In this document: positions 1 to 8,936 of the stretch, piece by piece
Position numbering within the stretch: the stretch's first letter is position 1
Layout of the letters: the number at the start of each line of letters is the position of its first letter
Assembly (NCBI RefSeq): GCF_021462825.1
Contig: NZ_JAKEEB010000023.1
Coordinates: 1-64,000, forward strand
Direction of reading: 5' to 3'
DNA: 64,000 bases
Source: Streptomyces glomeratus
Lineage (GTDB): Bacteria > Actinomycetota > Actinomycetes > Streptomycetales > Streptomycetaceae
Notes under the pieces: generated by a model
Seen by the model: only the letters and a program-made list of their open reading frames with translations
Told to the model about the DNA's origin: nothing
Databases searched by the model: none
Made by a program: the position numbers and the translations under genes

Positions 1-120
1 TGGGGCCCCGCCTAACACTCTCCGGGGGGGGGGGGGGCACCCGCGCCAAGGGGTTTTTTTTAAAACCCCCCCCCGGGGGGGGGGGGGGGGGGGCCCGGGG
101 GGGGCCCCCCCCCCCCCCAC
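1..120. other. Low-complexity G/C homopolymer edge
   Basis: The first 120 bases are runs of G and C broken by a T/A run (about 53-64) and short mixed stretches. No gene, promoter or repeat family is recognisable. Runs this long and pure are not normal Streptomyces sequence and look like the low-quality end of a contig or a misread template. The true sequence upstream of position about 121 should be treated as unknown. Confidence 0.75.
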
Positions 121-125
121 GTCGC

Positions 126-542
126 TCACAGCCCTCGGCGCGGTGCCGGCGGCAGCGCCGGGACGGGGTGCATCCCCCTGGCCTGCCGTGCCACCTGCTG
201 CCAGATGGTCGTGGCCGATTGGCCGTGCTGTGACGTCAGATGACCGGTGGCGTGCTGGGGGGTGCCATGGCGGGTGCCGTAGGCCCCCGTGCCGTACGTC
301 CCGGTGCCGTACGTCCCGGTCCCGTACGAGCCGGTGTCGTGCGAGGAGAGGGAGAAGGCGACGAAGCCCAGCTCCTCCTCGCCGCTGCGGTCGCCCGGGC
401 AGGCCCGGAAGGCCCGGATGTACTCGGCGTACAGCTCGTCGTAGATCGGAGTGGCCGATGCGCCGGCCGAAGGGTCCTGGGCCGCTCGCCCGGGGGAGAT
501 CGGCTGATAGGACTGGCGGCGGGGGACGTCGTATGCGTGCAC
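126..542 (-). CDS. Hypothetical protein with YGTG repeats
   Basis: I do not recognise the function. The frame carries a plausible folded stretch (IYDELYAEYIRAFRACPGD, followed by an acidic GEEELGFVAF segment) and then a low-complexity part made of Tyr-Gly-Thr-Gly units. There is no signal peptide or membrane segment. The frame is open upstream to a TTG at 569. I prefer the GTG at 542 (MHAYDVPRR), but neither start has a clear ribosome site. The stop lies only a few bases from the suspect contig edge, so the C-terminus could be affected by poor sequence. Codon use in the N-terminal two thirds is typical for the window, which supports a real gene. Confidence 0.55.
   Translation of the reverse strand: MHAYDVPRRQSYQPISPGRAAQDPSAGASATPIYDELYAEYIRAFRACPGDRSGEEELGFVAFSLSSHDTGSYGTGTYGTGTYGTGAYGTRHGTPQHATGHLTSQHGQSATTIWQQVARQARGMHPVPALPPAPRRGL
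289..348. repeat. 15-bp tandem repeat inside a coding frame
   Basis: Four head-to-tail 15-base units (first unit GTGCCGTACGTCCCG at 289-303, an identical copy at 304-318, then two diverging copies) encode the Tyr-Gly-Thr-Gly repeats of the hypothetical protein on the minus strand. The unit length is a multiple of three, so copy-number change would keep the frame. Confidence 0.75.
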
Positions 543-708
543 GTAGGTGCCAACGACCCCGCCGCCCAAGGGATGCGGTCGATTGGTCCGGTTCGTCAGG
601 GTCTATCTCCCATGAGGGCGGTGCGCCGCTTTCGGGCGCGGGGAGGTGACGGCACGGGAAACGACACGCCGTCACGGGCCCCCGCGCCCCGGTGGACGGA
701 CCGGCGCC

Positions 709-1473
709 TCAGGTCCCCGCCAGGGGCAGGGCGGCGGCGACGAGCTTGCCGTTCGCGGCCGCCTTGTCCAGCGCGTCCCGCAGCAGGTCCTCCCGCGGCT
801 GGCGGCCGATCGAGCCCACCGGCGCCGCGAACATCAGCACCTGCTGGTGCTTGTTGGCGGCCGCCCGCCAGCCTTCGGTGACCTGGAGCGGCTGATGCGC
901 CTGCCACCAGGCGACCGGCTGCCCGCCAGCGCCACCGGGCTGCAGCACCGCGTGCAGCTGGCCCATGGCGAGCAGCACCGACCAGCCGTGCAGCACGGGC
1001 GGCACCGAGGCGATCTCGGTGAGCGGCATGAAGCCCTGCTCGATGAGCAGGGGCAGGAAGTCGTCGCCGACTCCGGTGCCACCGGGGCGCATGATGGGCG
1101 CGGTCGGCTCCACGACGAGCGCCGGGTGCAGTTCCCCGGCGATCAGGACGAGTCCGCTGGTGATGCCCAGCACGGCCTGCTCGGGCGCGTTCCGGACGCC
1201 TCCCGTGTCGGCGGTGAAGGAGCGGACTGCACCCTGCAACTGCTCCTCCGTGACCTGGACGACCTGGGAGGGCAGGCAGGTGGCATGGGCGAAGGCGAGG
1301 ACGGCGGTCTCCTCGCCGATGAACAGTACGGTGCTGGTGCGCTCTTGCTCGGAGTCGCCCGGGGTGCGGCAGGAGGTGCAGTCGTAACTGCCCGGGGCGT
1401 TCTCTCCGGCGAGCAGCCGATCGGCTTCTTCGTCGCCGATCTCGGCGCGTACGGCGTCGCTGACGTCGAGCAT
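709..1473 (-). CDS. Conserved hypothetical protein
   Basis: A soluble-looking protein of about 254 residues with no motif I can assign. It has a Cys pair (YDCTSCRTPGD) near residue 31 and no signal peptide. The start is chosen at the ATG at 1473 (MLDVSDAVRAEIGDEEADRLL), because the residues before it in the open frame (back to 1536) are Pro/Arg-rich and look like leader DNA. GAGGGAG lies about 15 bases upstream of the chosen ATG. Upstream, a direct repeat CGGGTGGCTCCC occurs at 1482-1493 and 1518-1529. The family appears to be a Streptomyces-type hypothetical; this is an impression, not a search result. Confidence 0.7.
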   Translation of the reverse strand: MLDVSDAVRAEIGDEEADRLLAGENAPGSYDCTSCRTPGDSEQERTSTVLFIGEETAVLAFAHATCLPSQVVQVTEEQLQGAVRSFTADTGGVRNAPEQAVLGITSGLVLIAGELHPALVVEPTAPIMRPGGTGVGDDFLPLLIEQGFMPLTEIASVPPVLHGWSVLLAMGQLHAVLQPGGAGGQPVAWWQAHQPLQVTEGWRAAANKHQQVLMFAAPVGSIGRQPREDLLRDALDKAAANGKLVAAALPLAGT

Positions 1474-2023
1474 GCGCGGCACGGGTGGCTCCCTCGGGAT
1501 GCGGTGCGTGACGGCGCCGGGTGGCTCCCGGCCCATGAGCCCGGCGGTCCCCGGCTCATGAAGAAGACAACGGGCGATCTGTGGCCGGAGTCACGCTCGG
1601 GGGAGAACGGAATCGAACCATCCGACGCGCAGGGTGAAAGGTCGGGCGGAACTGGTTACTCAGCGTTAACTCACTGGCGAGGAAGCCCAGTTGATTGCGT
1701 GAGGTGAGTCACAGACAGTGAGATCGAGTGGTCGAAAAATCCTGAAATCAGCGAATGAAAGGGTTGGCCGGAAATCGTCGATACCCCCGGTAACGTCGAA
1801 CTGGCCTGGAATGACAAGGAGTTGGTTGATACCGGGCGGCCACCCTCCTTAGATTCCTCCGCCGTGTGCAACGAGCACCGCCCGGGTACGTCCACCGGCC
1901 GCGCCGCACAGCCGGCGCGCAGCACCACCTCCGGCGGACGGGGCGGTGCGCGACGACCGCGTTCCATGCGCGGGCCGACGCGCTCCGTCTTGGGGGATCC
2001 CGGGTATGTGGAGAGGGAATTAC
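1474..2023. other. Divergent intergenic region upstream of the rpf-like gene
   Basis: This 550-base gap separates two divergent genes and must hold both promoters. Visible structure includes an 8-bp inverted repeat CATGAGCC / GGCTCATG at 1534-1541 and 1553-1560 and an AT-richer stretch at about 1650-1800. I looked for the ydaO-type (c-di-AMP) riboswitch that precedes some Streptomyces rpf genes and could not recognise its conserved segments. No RNA gene is visible. Confidence 0.5.
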
Positions 2024-2698
2024 ATGTCTGAATGTGCCGATAGCACCCGTAAGACCCGTACGACCCGTACGACGGCGGTCCTCGCCGGAGCGGCCCTGCT
2101 CGCCCCGCTCGGACTGCTTGCCGCGACCGGCGACGCCGCCGCGGCCGACGGCGCAGTGTGGGACCGCATCGCCCAGTGCGAGAGCGGCGGGAACTGGCAC
2201 ATCAACACCGGCAACGGCTACTACGGGGGACTGCAGTTCTCCGCCGGAACCTGGCGCGCGTACGGCGGCACGGCTTACGCCCCGACTGCCGACCAGGCCT
2301 CCAGGCAGGCACAGATCACCGTCGCCACCAAGGTCCAGCAGGCACAGGGCTGGGGCGCATGGCCCGTCTGCTCCGCGCGGGCCGGAGCGAGCGGAACCGC
2401 GCCCGCCGCCTCGGGCGCCACGGCGGCCAGGCACTCCTCGCAGTCGTCGTCCCCGTCATCCGGGTCCGCCACCACCGAGTCCGCCCCGTCGAAGCGGCCT
2501 TCGAAGGCGCCGGAGCACTCGACCGGACACACCGGTCGTGGGGCGTCCCGCGGCGACTACACCGTCCGCAGCGGCGACACCCTCAGCGGCATCGCCGAGC
2601 GGCACGGAACCAGCTGGCAGCGGCTCTACGCACGCAACAAGGCGGTCATCGGGGGTGACCCCGACCTGATCGTGCCCGGGCAGCGGCTCGCCCTCTGA
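2024..2698 (+). CDS. Secreted Rpf-like transglycosylase with LysM domain
   Basis: A 224-residue secreted muralytic enzyme. An N-terminal signal peptide runs to about residue 41 (hydrophobic core AVLAGAALLAPLGLLAATG, then AAA-AD). The resuscitation-promoting-factor fold covers about 43-118 (VWDRIAQCESGGNWH...GYYGGLQFSAGTW), with the family's catalytic Glu at residue 53 and a likely disulfide C52-C116. A Ser/Ala/Pro-rich linker follows, then a LysM peptidoglycan-binding domain at about 179-223 (YTVRSGDTLSGIAERHG). Rpf-type lysozyme-like enzymes cleave the glycan strand and help spores or dormant cells restart growth. The ATG at 2024 has GAGAGGGA 5-12 bases upstream, so I chose it over the longer frame. 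Confidence 0.92.
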   Translation: MSECADSTRKTRTTRTTAVLAGAALLAPLGLLAATGDAAAADGAVWDRIAQCESGGNWHINTGNGYYGGLQFSAGTWRAYGGTAYAPTADQASRQAQITVATKVQQAQGWGAWPVCSARAGASGTAPAASGATAARHSSQSSSPSSGSATTESAPSKRPSKAPEHSTGHTGRGASRGDYTVRSGDTLSGIAERHGTSWQRLYARNKAVIGGDPDLIVPGQRLAL

Positions 2699-2902
2699 CC
2701 GGCTCGGCTCCCGGGCCCCGGCGTCCCCGAGACGACGCCGGGGCCCGCGCCGTCCCGGCCGACGCCGGGCGCGGCCTGTGAACCCCGTTGCGTTCGACGG
2801 CCGGAGGTTCCCCGCAGTGGCCACCTGCCGGTGACCGTGAGCGCGGGGGGCCGAGTCTCCTTACGGAGAGCCGCCGTCCGTGAGGGCTGGCAGACTCGGA
2901 CC

Positions 2903-3940
2903 ATGCTGGAGACCTCGGCACGACTGCTGCGCCTGCTGTCCCTGCTCCAGACCCACCGCGAGTGGTCCGGCGCGGACCTCGCCGAACGCCTCGGCGTCAG
3001 CTCCCGTACCGTGCGCCGCGACGTGGACCGGCTGCGCGAGCTGGGCTACCCCGTCAACGCCGGCCCGGGCACCGGCGGCGGCTACCGGCTCGGCGCGGGG
3101 GCCCAGTTGCCTCCACTGCTCCTGGACGACGACGAGGCGGTGGCCGTGGCGGTGGGGCTGCGAACGGCCGCCGGGCAGGGTGTCGAGGGCATCGGCGAAA
3201 CCTCCGTACGTGCGCTCGCCAAACTCGAACAGGTGCTGCCGGACCGGCTGCGCCGTCGGGTGGCAGCCCTCAACGCGTTCACCGTGCCGATGCTGCGCGC
3301 CCCCCGGTCCTCCGCCGCCGACCCGGCCGTCCTCACGGAACTCGCCCATCTGTGCCGCGATGCGGAGCGGCTGCGCTTCGAGTACCGCGATCACGGTGGC
3401 GCCCCCACCCGCCGCACGGTCGAACCGCACCGCCTCGTGTGCACCGAGCGGCGCTGGTACCTGGTCGCCTGGGACGTCGAACGGGCGGACTGGCGCACCT
3501 TCCGCGTGGACCGCATCACCCCGAAGCCGCCGCACGGTCCCCGCTTCACACCGCGCACACCACCGGCGGACGACCTGGCGGCCTACGTCTCGCGGGGCGT
3601 CTCCACGCGCGCATACGCCGCACAGGCCGTCGTACGGCTGCTGGTGCCGTTGCACGAGGCCGCCGAGCGGATCTCGCCGTCCGCCGGGGTGCTGGAGGCG
3701 GAGACCGAGACCAGCTGTCTGCTGCGCACGGGCGCCGCGAGTCTCGATGTGATGGTCGTTCACATCATGATGACCGGCTTCGCGTTCGAGGTGCTGGAGC
3801 CGGCCGGGCTCACGGATGCCGTCAGGTCGGCTCGTGACCGGCTTGATGCCGCTCTGGCTCGGGCTGCGGGACCCGAGGGGCGTACTGGGGATGGTGCATA
3901 TCGAACGCCGGGGCCTCGGAGCGGATCCGGGGCAGCGTGA
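2903..3940 (+). CDS. WYL-domain transcriptional regulator
   Basis: A 345-residue DeoR/WYL-type regulator. The N-terminal winged helix-turn-helix (residues 1-60, SARLLRLLSLLQTHREWSG then LGVSSRTVRRDVDRLRELGY) binds DNA. The middle to C-terminal part is the WYL ligand-sensing module (EPHRLVCTERRWYLVAWD and FRVDRI). WYL proteins usually respond to small ligands or nucleotides, and here the ligand is unknown. The last ~119 bases run antisense over the 3' end of the cytochrome oxidase gene, so the Gly/Arg-rich C-tail may be a late extension. The start at 2903 begins the HTH directly; a longer frame from 2831 is open but reads as non-coding sequence. Confidence 0.9.
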   Translation: MLETSARLLRLLSLLQTHREWSGADLAERLGVSSRTVRRDVDRLRELGYPVNAGPGTGGGYRLGAGAQLPPLLLDDDEAVAVAVGLRTAAGQGVEGIGETSVRALAKLEQVLPDRLRRRVAALNAFTVPMLRAPRSSAADPAVLTELAHLCRDAERLRFEYRDHGGAPTRRTVEPHRLVCTERRWYLVAWDVERADWRTFRVDRITPKPPHGPRFTPRTPPADDLAAYVSRGVSTRAYAAQAVVRLLVPLHEAAERISPSAGVLEAETETSCLLRTGAASLDVMVVHIMMTGFAFEVLEPAGLTDAVRSARDRLDAALARAAGPEGRTGDGAYRTPGPRSGSGAA

Positions 3941-5513
3941 CGAAGTTGTGCCGCGGTGGCGGGCAGGAGGTCGCCCACTCCAGGGAGCGGCCGAAGCCCC
4001 AGGGGTCGTCGACCTCGACCCTGGTGCCGTACCGGGCGGTCCGCCAGACGTTGTACAGGAACGGCAGCGTCGACATCCCTAGCAGGAACGCCCCGATCGT
4101 GGAGACCGTGTTGAGGGCGGTGAACCCGTCGGCGGCCAGATAGTCCGCGTACCGGCGCGGCATGCCCTCGGCGCCCAGCCAGTGCTGCACCAGGAAGGTG
4201 ATGTGGAAGCCGGTGAACAGCGTCCAGAAGTGGATCTTGCCCAGCCGTTCGTCGAGCATCTTCCCGGTGAACTTGGGCCACCAGAAGTAGAAGCCGCCGA
4301 AGGTCGCGAAGACGACGGTGCCGAAGACGACGTAGTGGAAGTGGGCGACCACGAAGTAGGAGTCGGTGACATGGAAGTCCAGCGGCGGTGAGGCCAGGAT
4401 CACCCCGGTCAGCCCGCCGAACAGGAACGACACCAGGAAGCCGGTCGCCCACAGCATCGGCGTCTCGAAGGACAGCGAGCCCCTGAGCATCGTGCCGCTC
4501 CAGTTGAAGAACTTCACGCCCGTGGGCACCGCGATCAGGAACGACAGGAAGGAGAAGAACGGCAGCAGCACGGCGCCCGTCGCGAACATGTGGTGCGCCC
4601 AGACGACCACGGACAGACCCGTGATCGCCATCGTCGCACCGACCAGCGTCAGATAGCCGAAGATCGGCTTGCGGCTGAACACCGGGATGATCTCCGTGAT
4701 GATCCCGAAGAACGGCAGCGCGATGATGTAGACCTCGGGATGGCCGAAGAACCAGAACAGGTGCTGCCACAGCAGTGCGCCGCCGTTCGGCGCCTCGAAC
4801 ACCTGTGACCCGAACCGCCGGTCCGCCTCCAGCACCAGCAGCGCCGCGGCCAGCACGGGGAACGCCATCAGGATGAGGATCGAGGTGAACAGGGTGTTCC
4901 AGGTGAAGATCGGCATCCGGAACATCGTCATGCCCGGCGCGCGCATCCCGACGATCGTCGTCAGGAAGTTCACCGCGCCGAGGATCGTCCCGAAGCCGGC
5001 CAGCGCGAGACCCAGGATCCACATGTCGGCGCCGATGCCCGGAGTGTGGTTCAGGTTGTTCAGCGGCGCGTAGGCGAACCAGCCGAAGTCGGCGGCGCCG
5101 TCCGGCGTCAGGAGCGAGCCCAGCACGATCAGCCCGCCGAAGAGGAACAGCCAGTAGGACAGCATGTTCAGCCGGGGGAACGCCACATCGGGGGAGCCGA
5201 TCTGCAGCGGCATGATCTCGTTCGCAAAGCCCGCGAAGGTGGGGGTGGCGAACAGCAGCAGCATGATCGTGCCGTGCAACGTGAACAGCTGGTTGTACTG
5301 GGTGGCGCTCATGATCTGCAGACCCGGCCGGGCCAGTTCGGCGCGCATCAGCAGCGCCATGATCCCGCCGGCCAGGAAGAAGCCGAAGGACGTGACCAGA
5401 TAGAGGTGGCCGATCTTCTTGTGGTCGGTGGTGGTCAGCCAGTCGACGACCAGTCGTCCCGGCCGCCTCGTCCGCAGGGCGGCCCCGGCCGCCTGTGCGG
5501 TGTCCGTCCCCAT
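3822..5513 (-). CDS. ctaD: Cytochrome c oxidase (aa3) subunit I
   Basis: A 563-residue polytopic membrane protein, the catalytic subunit of the heme-copper terminal oxidase that passes electrons from cytochrome c to oxygen and pumps protons. All metal ligands are visible: H80 (heme a), H258, H307 and H308 (CuB), and H391 and H393 (hemes a3 and a). The cross-linked Tyr is Y262 in GHPEVYI and the proton-channel Glu is E260. Length is normal for actinobacterial CtaD. Unusually, it stands alone: no subunit II, III or qcr genes are nearby, so it is probably a second ctaD copy that works with subunits encoded elsewhere. The start at 5513 (MGTDTAQ) precedes the conserved WLTTTDHKKIG segment. Confidence 0.95.
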   Translation of the reverse strand: MGTDTAQAAGAALRTRRPGRLVVDWLTTTDHKKIGHLYLVTSFGFFLAGGIMALLMRAELARPGLQIMSATQYNQLFTLHGTIMLLLFATPTFAGFANEIMPLQIGSPDVAFPRLNMLSYWLFLFGGLIVLGSLLTPDGAADFGWFAYAPLNNLNHTPGIGADMWILGLALAGFGTILGAVNFLTTIVGMRAPGMTMFRMPIFTWNTLFTSILILMAFPVLAAALLVLEADRRFGSQVFEAPNGGALLWQHLFWFFGHPEVYIIALPFFGIITEIIPVFSRKPIFGYLTLVGATMAITGLSVVVWAHHMFATGAVLLPFFSFLSFLIAVPTGVKFFNWSGTMLRGSLSFETPMLWATGFLVSFLFGGLTGVILASPPLDFHVTDSYFVVAHFHYVVFGTVVFATFGGFYFWWPKFTGKMLDERLGKIHFWTLFTGFHITFLVQHWLGAEGMPRRYADYLAADGFTALNTVSTIGAFLLGMSTLPFLYNVWRTARYGTRVEVDDPWGFGRSLEWATSCPPPRHNFVTLPRIRSEAPAFDMHHPQYAPRVPQPEPERHQAGHEPT

Positions 5514-5952
5514 CGCCTGCCCCCTCGCTCGTCGCGTACCGGGCCTGCCTCGGCCCGCGGCTCGGTACGCGCGCGGGCTCACGCCATGATGCGCGTCCCC
5601 GTGCACGCTCCGACAGGGGGCGTGCGTGGATTCTGTGCCGAAGCCGTGCATTTCCTATGCGGTGTCAGGTGGTGCGCGCGCTACCCGAATCCGAATGGAA
5701 AGAGCCGGGAGCGAACTGCGGACCACGCTTTCCGCGGGGTTATTGCGAACCCCTTCCGAGCGTGCTCCGACCGGCTCCGAATTGCGTTCGAAGAAGGGCG
5801 TGGCGGATGCGGAATCCCTCGCACGTGTGACGCTGCCGGGGCGAAACGGGTGTCGTGATTCTGTGACACAAGTGTGACCGGAGAGGGATGAGTGGCCCGT
5901 GGGACGAACGGCCGGACTTCCGTGACGGGAGCCCGCGGCCTAACGTGGCGGC
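5514..5952. other. Divergent gap between ctaD and an I78 inhibitor gene
   Basis: A 439-base region with no convincing gene. It should contain the ctaD promoter (minus strand) and that of the small gene at 5953. A direct repeat of TGTGAC occurs near 5860-5876, ahead of the plus-strand gene, but it does not match a known operator well enough to name. Confidence 0.4.
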
Positions 5953-6168
5953 ATGGCACCCATTCCCTCCCCGGACGCCGAACCCGAGGACTCCCCGGAG
6001 GCGTACGTCGGCCTGGAGGCGCACCGGGCGGAGCGGCTCGCCCGCGAGCGTGGCTGGCACCCGGTCCGCTCCCTGCCGCCGGGCACGATCATCACCATGG
6101 AGTACCTCGTGGGACGGCTGAACTTCGAGGTCGTGGACGGCAGGGTCAGACGCTGCTGGAAGGGCTGA
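5953..6168 (+). CDS. I78 family peptidase inhibitor
   Basis: A 71-residue protein matching the small potato-inhibitor-like I78 family: an N-terminal Asp/Pro-rich arm, then EAHRAERLARERGWHPVRSLPPGTIITMEY and a C-terminal strand LNFEVVDGRVRRCWKG. Family members bind and block serine peptidases. There is no signal peptide, so it would act inside the cell unless exported otherwise. It is followed within ten bases by a perfect terminator hairpin. The size agrees with the family. Confidence 0.85.
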   Translation: MAPIPSPDAEPEDSPEAYVGLEAHRAERLARERGWHPVRSLPPGTIITMEYLVGRLNFEVVDGRVRRCWKG

Positions 6169-6177
6169 CGACGACCG

Positions 6178-6208
6178 AAGGCCCCGGCTCGGTGCGAGCC
6201 GGGGCCTT
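6178..6208. terminator. 13-bp stem bidirectional terminator
   Basis: AAGGCCCCGGCTC (6178-6190) pairs perfectly with 6196-6208 around a 5-base loop. It sits between two convergent genes (I78 inhibitor and PAP2 phosphatase) and would serve both. Confidence 0.88.
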
Positions 6209-6252
6209 CGTGGTGCGGGGAGGCTGTGCGTACCGGTCCCCGCGGGTCGTGC

Positions 6253-7272
6253 TCAGCCGCCTGCCAGCGGCCGGGCCTGGGCGGCGCCGCGCGGCAACCG
6301 GTCCGCGTGCGCCGGACGGCGGCTGCCCGCCGGGGTGACCGGGGTGCGCTCCGCACGGGTGGTGTGCGGTCCGGGGGCCAGATAGACCGGCTGCCGGGCC
6401 GCGCGGGCGGCGGCCACCGGCTCCCTGACCGGCGCCTCCTCGTCCACCTTCGTACGCTGGGTGACGACCTGCGGGGGCACGGCCACGGGGGCCGGTGCGG
6501 GCACCGGGACGGCACGACTGCTGCGCCGACGGTCCCGCAGGTCGAGGATGGCCGTCTCGGCGCGGGCGATCAGCGGCTCGCACCAGGGCAGCGCCAGCAG
6601 GATCAGCAGCCCCGCGGCCCAGCCGAGGAGTACATCGCTCAGCCAGTGCGTCCCCAGGTAGACCGTGGTCAGGCCGACGCCGAGGGAGGTCACCGCGGAG
6701 AGCGCGGACAGCCAGCGCCGGGCCCGCGGCGTCGAGGCCAGATAGGCCAGGATGCCCCAGGTCACCACCGCGTTCGCGGTGTGGCCGGAAGGAAATATAT
6801 CGCCGCCGCGCCACATCTCGTTCGATCCGATGACGGTCGCGTAGTGCGGCCCGAGGCGGCCCATTCCGTACTTCGCGGCGCCCACCGTGATGTTCAGCAG
6901 CAGCAGCGCGGCACCCAGCGTGAGCAGCGGGCGCAGGGTGTGCTGCCGCCACGAGCGCCAGCCCAGCCAGGCCGCCACCATCACCGCGGTGGGGCCGCGC
7001 TGGCCCAGCACCACGTAGTAGTCGAGAAACGCGTGGATCTGCGGCCACTGCTGGTACGGCCGGAAGAACATGACCTGCCAGTCGAGCCGGACCAGCCAGG
7101 AGGAGACGACGACGGCCCACACGATCGCCGTGTAGAAGGCCAGGGTCGCCGAGAAGAGAACCACTCGGTGCCGGCTCATCCGGGGCACGTCAATGTGGGC
7201 CGGTCGTTCAGGCTCACGGTCCAACCGGGCGAAGACCCGGTCCAGACGGCTCAGCTTTCGTTCGGTACGCAC
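6253..7272 (-). CDS. PAP2-family membrane phosphatase
   Basis: A 339-residue integral membrane protein of the PAP2 (lipid phosphatase/undecaprenyl-diphosphatase) superfamily. Several hydrophobic segments lie between about residues 37 and 230. The active-site motifs are a C1-like KYGMGRLGP, C2 PSGH (GGDIFPSGHTANAVV) and C3 with the catalytic His in YLGTHWLSDVLLGW. The usual Arg just before C3 reads as Thr-Thr-Val-Tyr, a small deviation. The C-terminal ~95 residues are a Pro/Ala/Arg-rich cytoplasmic tail. Probable substrates are lipid phosphates of the cell envelope, but the exact one cannot be told. Confidence 0.85.
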   Translation of the reverse strand: MRTERKLSRLDRVFARLDREPERPAHIDVPRMSRHRVVLFSATLAFYTAIVWAVVVSSWLVRLDWQVMFFRPYQQWPQIHAFLDYYVVLGQRGPTAVMVAAWLGWRSWRQHTLRPLLTLGAALLLLNITVGAAKYGMGRLGPHYATVIGSNEMWRGGDIFPSGHTANAVVTWGILAYLASTPRARRWLSALSAVTSLGVGLTTVYLGTHWLSDVLLGWAAGLLILLALPWCEPLIARAETAILDLRDRRRSSRAVPVPAPAPVAVPPQVVTQRTKVDEEAPVREPVAAARAARQPVYLAPGPHTTRAERTPVTPAGSRRPAHADRLPRGAAQARPLAGG

Positions 7273-7511
7273 TCAATCGACGTTACAGCGAGTGAGCTGC
7301 GGGCCCGGCCGAATCACCGGGTTTGTGATGACGATGTGATGTGGGATTCCTCTCAACAGGGGGTTTATTTATAAGGATTCTGTTATCAGCGTGCCGTTGG
7401 TCCTTCAATTCCATTGAGCGGCAAGGGGCTTGGTTATGTGGCCCTTGTCTATTCGTTCACCGAATGCTGGGGCGGATTTACCCGGCCGCTCACCGTGCCC
7501 GGCGGAGCGGA

Positions 7512-8678
7512 TCACGGCGGACCGGAGCCGTTCAGCCAGAACGCCCCGTACACGGCCGACGCCACGGCGACACCGCCGAGCACCGCCGCGGACCTGGACG
7601 GACGCGCCCGGGCCAGCGCCCGGGCGAGGGGCAGCAGCAGGGGGAAAGCAGGCAGCAGCAAGCGCGGTTTCGAGCCGAAGTAGCTCGACGCGCACAGGGC
7701 GAGCGCGGTGACCACACCCGTGTACACCAGCAACGGAAGCGGCTGGCCCTGCCGCAGGCACACCACGTACAGCCAGATGACCAGGACCACACCGATGATC
7801 AGTCCCAGGCCGGCCAGGGCGGCGGGGAAGGAGGTGAACTTGCCCGCGATGAAACGGGCGAAGGCGTAGCCGCCGTCGAATCCGTTGTGCCAGCCCGCCT
7901 GGACGTCGAGATAACCGAAGGGGCCCCGGCCCGTGCGACGGCCGACCCACAGGACGTAACCGGCGGCGCCGAGCGGGGCGATCAGCATGCCGAGCGCGCG
8001 GCGCACCCACGGGACGCCGTCCGCAGGAGGCGTGCAGCGGTCGTGCAGGAGGGACGTGACCGCCGCCGTCCACACCGCCGCCACGACGGCCGCGCCCACC
8101 GGCCGGGTCAGACCCGCCAGGGAGGCGAGCACACCCGCCGTCACCCAGCGGCCGGTGAGGACCGCGTACAAGGACCAGGCGGCGAGCGCCGTGAAGAGGG
8201 ACTCGCTGTATGCCATCGACTGCACGATCCCGACCGGCAGCGCCGCCCACAGCAGAACCAGGCAGACACCCGTCCGGCGGCCGTACACATGATCCGCGAC
8301 GGCGAAGATCCCCCAGGCCGCGGCGAGCGAGGCGAGCGTGGCCACGGTGAGGCCCGCGTCGGCGTACGACAGCGGCGTCACCGCCGCGCCGAACCGTTCC
8401 AGCCAGGGCAGCAGTGGGAAGAACGCCAGGCTCGAGTGCACATCGCCGTTCGGGAGGCGGACCTCGTAGCCGTAGCCGAGGGCGGCGACCCGGGCGTACC
8501 AGAGCGAGTCCCAGCGGGCGGCCAGCAGGGTGTGCGGGCTCGTGCCCCGTGCCGCGCACCACAGGGCGAGCGTGACGAGGCCCAGGGCACGCACGGCCAC
8601 GTACCCCACGAGGGCGGGGGCGGCCCGGCGCACGGCGCCGGTGGGGGACGGCGTCGTACGCCGGGCAAGATCGTTCAC
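7512..8678 (-). CDS. PIG-V-like membrane mannosyltransferase
   Basis: A 388-residue polytopic protein with the GT-C layout: an early loop with RWDSLWYARVAALGYGYE (acidic residue before the catalytic face, typical of PIG-V/GT76-like enzymes), LAFFPLLPWLERF, then about nine more hydrophobic helices and a basic C-terminal region. Such proteins transfer mannose from polyprenyl-phosphate-mannose to a membrane or cell-wall acceptor. It stands alone, and the acceptor is unknown. The upstream and downstream genes are on separate transcripts. Confidence 0.75.
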   Translation of the reverse strand: MNDLARRTTPSPTGAVRRAAPALVGYVAVRALGLVTLALWCAARGTSPHTLLAARWDSLWYARVAALGYGYEVRLPNGDVHSSLAFFPLLPWLERFGAAVTPLSYADAGLTVATLASLAAAWGIFAVADHVYGRRTGVCLVLLWAALPVGIVQSMAYSESLFTALAAWSLYAVLTGRWVTAGVLASLAGLTRPVGAAVVAAVWTAAVTSLLHDRCTPPADGVPWVRRALGMLIAPLGAAGYVLWVGRRTGRGPFGYLDVQAGWHNGFDGGYAFARFIAGKFTSFPAALAGLGLIIGVVLVIWLYVVCLRQGQPLPLLVYTGVVTALALCASSYFGSKPRLLLPAFPLLLPLARALARARPSRSAAVLGGVAVASAVYGAFWLNGSGPP

Positions 8679-8936
8679 GCGCCCGATTATCGGCCGTGCG
8701 GGGAACCGAAGCCGCTTGTCTCACGTGGGAAACCGTGAGGGAGGTGGCGCACGCCACACCCTCTCCGAGGGGAACGTGAGAGGTCCACCACGCGTCGCCT
8801 CCGGGAACTCGCGTACGCTTGCGGCTCACTCGCTTCGTTGCGTCCTCCGGGATACCGCTCCTCCCGGCACCGGTCGCGGGGGCGTCCCCAACCCCGTGGA
8901 TCCGCCGGAGCGAGGGACCATCTGGGAGGTACCTAC

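Noticed and set aside
1590..1640. T-arm-like sequence (GGTTCGATTCC on the minus strand) suggesting a tRNA
   Set aside because: The 5-bp stem around it leaves a 9-base loop, and no acceptor, D or anticodon arm can be drawn in the flanks.
1660..2023. ydaO/c-di-AMP riboswitch ahead of the Rpf-like gene
   Set aside because: Some Streptomyces rpf genes have one, but the conserved segments and pseudoknot pattern are not recognisable here.
5855..5880. CRP-like site TGTGAC-N5-TGTGAC
   Set aside because: It is a direct, not inverted, repeat and does not fit the palindromic site of that family.
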